This document shows positions 14,841 to 15,438 of a stretch of 15,438 nucleotides of DNA, piece after piece. Position 1 is the first letter of the stretch. Every line of letters starts with the position of its first letter. Origin of the DNA: an uncultured Clostridia bacterium (GTDB lineage: Bacteria; Bacillota; Clostridia; TANB77; CAG-508); the NCBI GenBank assembly GCA_947624405.1, contig CANQKB010000028.1:1-15438 (forward strand), read 5' to 3'. The notes below the pieces were generated by a model, which made no database searches, was not told the DNA's origin, and was given only the letters and a program-made list of their open reading frames with translations. Position numbers and translations under genes: made by a program.

Positions 14841-14882
14841 AGAATAAGAAGTTAGAGCTAAAATCTAGCTTCTATTCTTTTT
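14841..14882 (+). terminator. Rho-independent terminator after the tail-anchored protein
   Basis: The stem pairs AGAATA (14841-14846) with TATTCT (14873-14878), then, past one bulged A, GAAGTTAG (14848-14855) with CTAGCTTC (14865-14872), including one G-U pair. The loop is 9 bases and TTTTT (14878-14882) closes it. It begins immediately after the stop codon. Confidence 0.75.
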
Positions 14883-14894
14883 ATGTATTATTTT

Positions 14895-14953
14895 ATCCCT
14901 TCTAAAACTAAAGGTATGGACATATAATTAAGCAAATAAGTTTTAGAAGGGAT
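14895..14953 (+). promoter_or_regulatory. 15-bp inverted repeat covering the next ribosome binding site
   Basis: ATCCCTTCTAAAACT (14895-14909) and AGTTTTAGAAGGGAT (14939-14953) are perfect inverse copies around a 29-base centre. The right arm contains GAAGGGA (14946-14952), the ribosome binding site for ATG 14960. In RNA the hairpin would hide that site. The centre also holds CATATAAT (14921-14928), a possible -10; starting there would leave out the left arm, making the repeat a DNA operator instead. Confidence 0.6.
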
Positions 14954-14959
14954 GATATT

Positions 14960-15438
14960 ATGGAAAGAGTAATAAATCCAGATGAAAGAATAAGAAGAGC
15001 AGAAGAAATATATGCAAGGAGACAAAATTTAAGGGAGAGAACAAAAAAAGCAACACTAAATGTATCAGCAGAACCAACCAAAAGAGCTAAAATAGTAAAA
15101 AAAGTGGGACTCCAAGTAATAATATGTGTGATGATATATTACATATTTCATCTAATAAATACAACAAACTATACTTTTTCAGCAGATACATTAAAAAAAG
15201 CAGATGAAATAGTATCTTATGATTATGATTTTTATGGATTATATAATACTGTATATCAGTATGTACAAGGCTGGATTTCAAAAGTTCAGTCAGAAGAAAA
15301 TAATGGGCAAGAACCAAATATTGAAGAACAATCTCAAAATACAGACGAACAACAAACAGAAAATGGCGAAGAGAACACAGAAGATTCTACAGAACAGCAA
15401 GCAGAAGAAAATCAAATGGAAAATGTTACAGTAGAGAA
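14960..15438 (+). CDS. membrane-anchored protein, N-terminal part; SpoIVFA/M23-like candidate
   Basis: The frame opens at ATG 14960, 7 bases after GAAGGGA, and is still open at the window edge (159 complete codons). Residues 1-47 are strongly basic and cytoplasmic in character (MERVINPDERIRRAEEIYAR). Residues about 48-67 form one membrane helix (VGLQVIICVMIYYIFHLI). The stretch after it (SADTLKKADEIVSYDYDFYG) leads to a long Glu/Gln/Asn-rich linker from about residue 112. This layout, a basic tail of about 50 residues, one helix and an acidic linker before an unseen C-terminal domain, fits SpoIVFA or other membrane-bound LytM/M23 proteins of sporulation. SpoIVFA is a SpoIVB substrate, so that reading would tie to spoIVB in this window. 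The identification is inference; the decisive domain is outside. Confidence 0.55.
   Translation, partial: MERVINPDERIRRAEEIYARRQNLRERTKKATLNVSAEPTKRAKIVKKVGLQVIICVMIYYIFHLINTTNYTFSADTLKKADEIVSYDYDFYGLYNTVYQYVQGWISKVQSEENNGQEPNIEEQSQNTDEQQTENGEENTEDSTEQQAEENQMENVTVE

Overview
The window reads as an AT-rich, anaerobic, spore-forming Clostridia genome, probably an uncultured gut lineage. Supporting this are strong AGGAGG-type ribosome binding sites, a SpoIVB sporulation protease, an oxygen-sensitive class III ribonucleotide reductase (nrdD-nrdG), and a clostridial-style Tad-like secretion/pilus locus. The standard genetic code fits all genes.

Region 1 (3-7519, all + strand) is a Tad/type-IV-pilus-like assembly locus. 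It holds the C-terminus of a CpaF/TadA ATPase, a single 690-residue membrane protein that looks like TadB and TadC in one chain, and then seven consecutive small secreted/membrane proteins, each with one N-terminal hydrophobic helix. Four of these (2744, 3247, 3766, 4302) are paralogues sharing an 'FN..F' helix motif, a 'G.dV..ly' motif and a C-terminal 'Y/D...G.V..I' strand. The other three (4755, 5603, 6236) look like larger minor pilin or TadE/F/G-type components. None shows a classical Flp-type prepilin leader. A very good Rho-independent terminator closes the locus. One internal sigma-A-like promoter sits before the third paralogue.

Region 2 (7663-9206) carries spoIVB, whose last codons are shifted by one base, followed by a non-coding stretch with a 146-bp palindromic element (23-bp perfect arms) that looks like a dispersed intergenic repeat or MITE.

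Region 3 (9226-11276) has murC with a textbook promoter. Converging on it and overlapping its stop is a Crp/Fnr-family regulator on the minus strand that needs two one-base corrections to read through.

Region 4 (11277-14278) is the divergent control region and nrdD-nrdG. Two identical 16-bp palindromes (TGTTGCAAATGCAACA) lie here. One overlaps the -35 of the regulator's own promoter. The other is centred 41.5 bp upstream of the start predicted from a TATAAT upstream of nrdD. This suggests an autorepressed regulator that activates the anaerobic ribonucleotide reductase.

Region 5 (14281-15438) holds a small tail-anchored hypothetical protein with its terminator. After it, a 15-bp inverted repeat whose right arm contains the ribosome binding site precedes the start of a membrane protein cut by the window edge, possibly SpoIVFA/M23-like.
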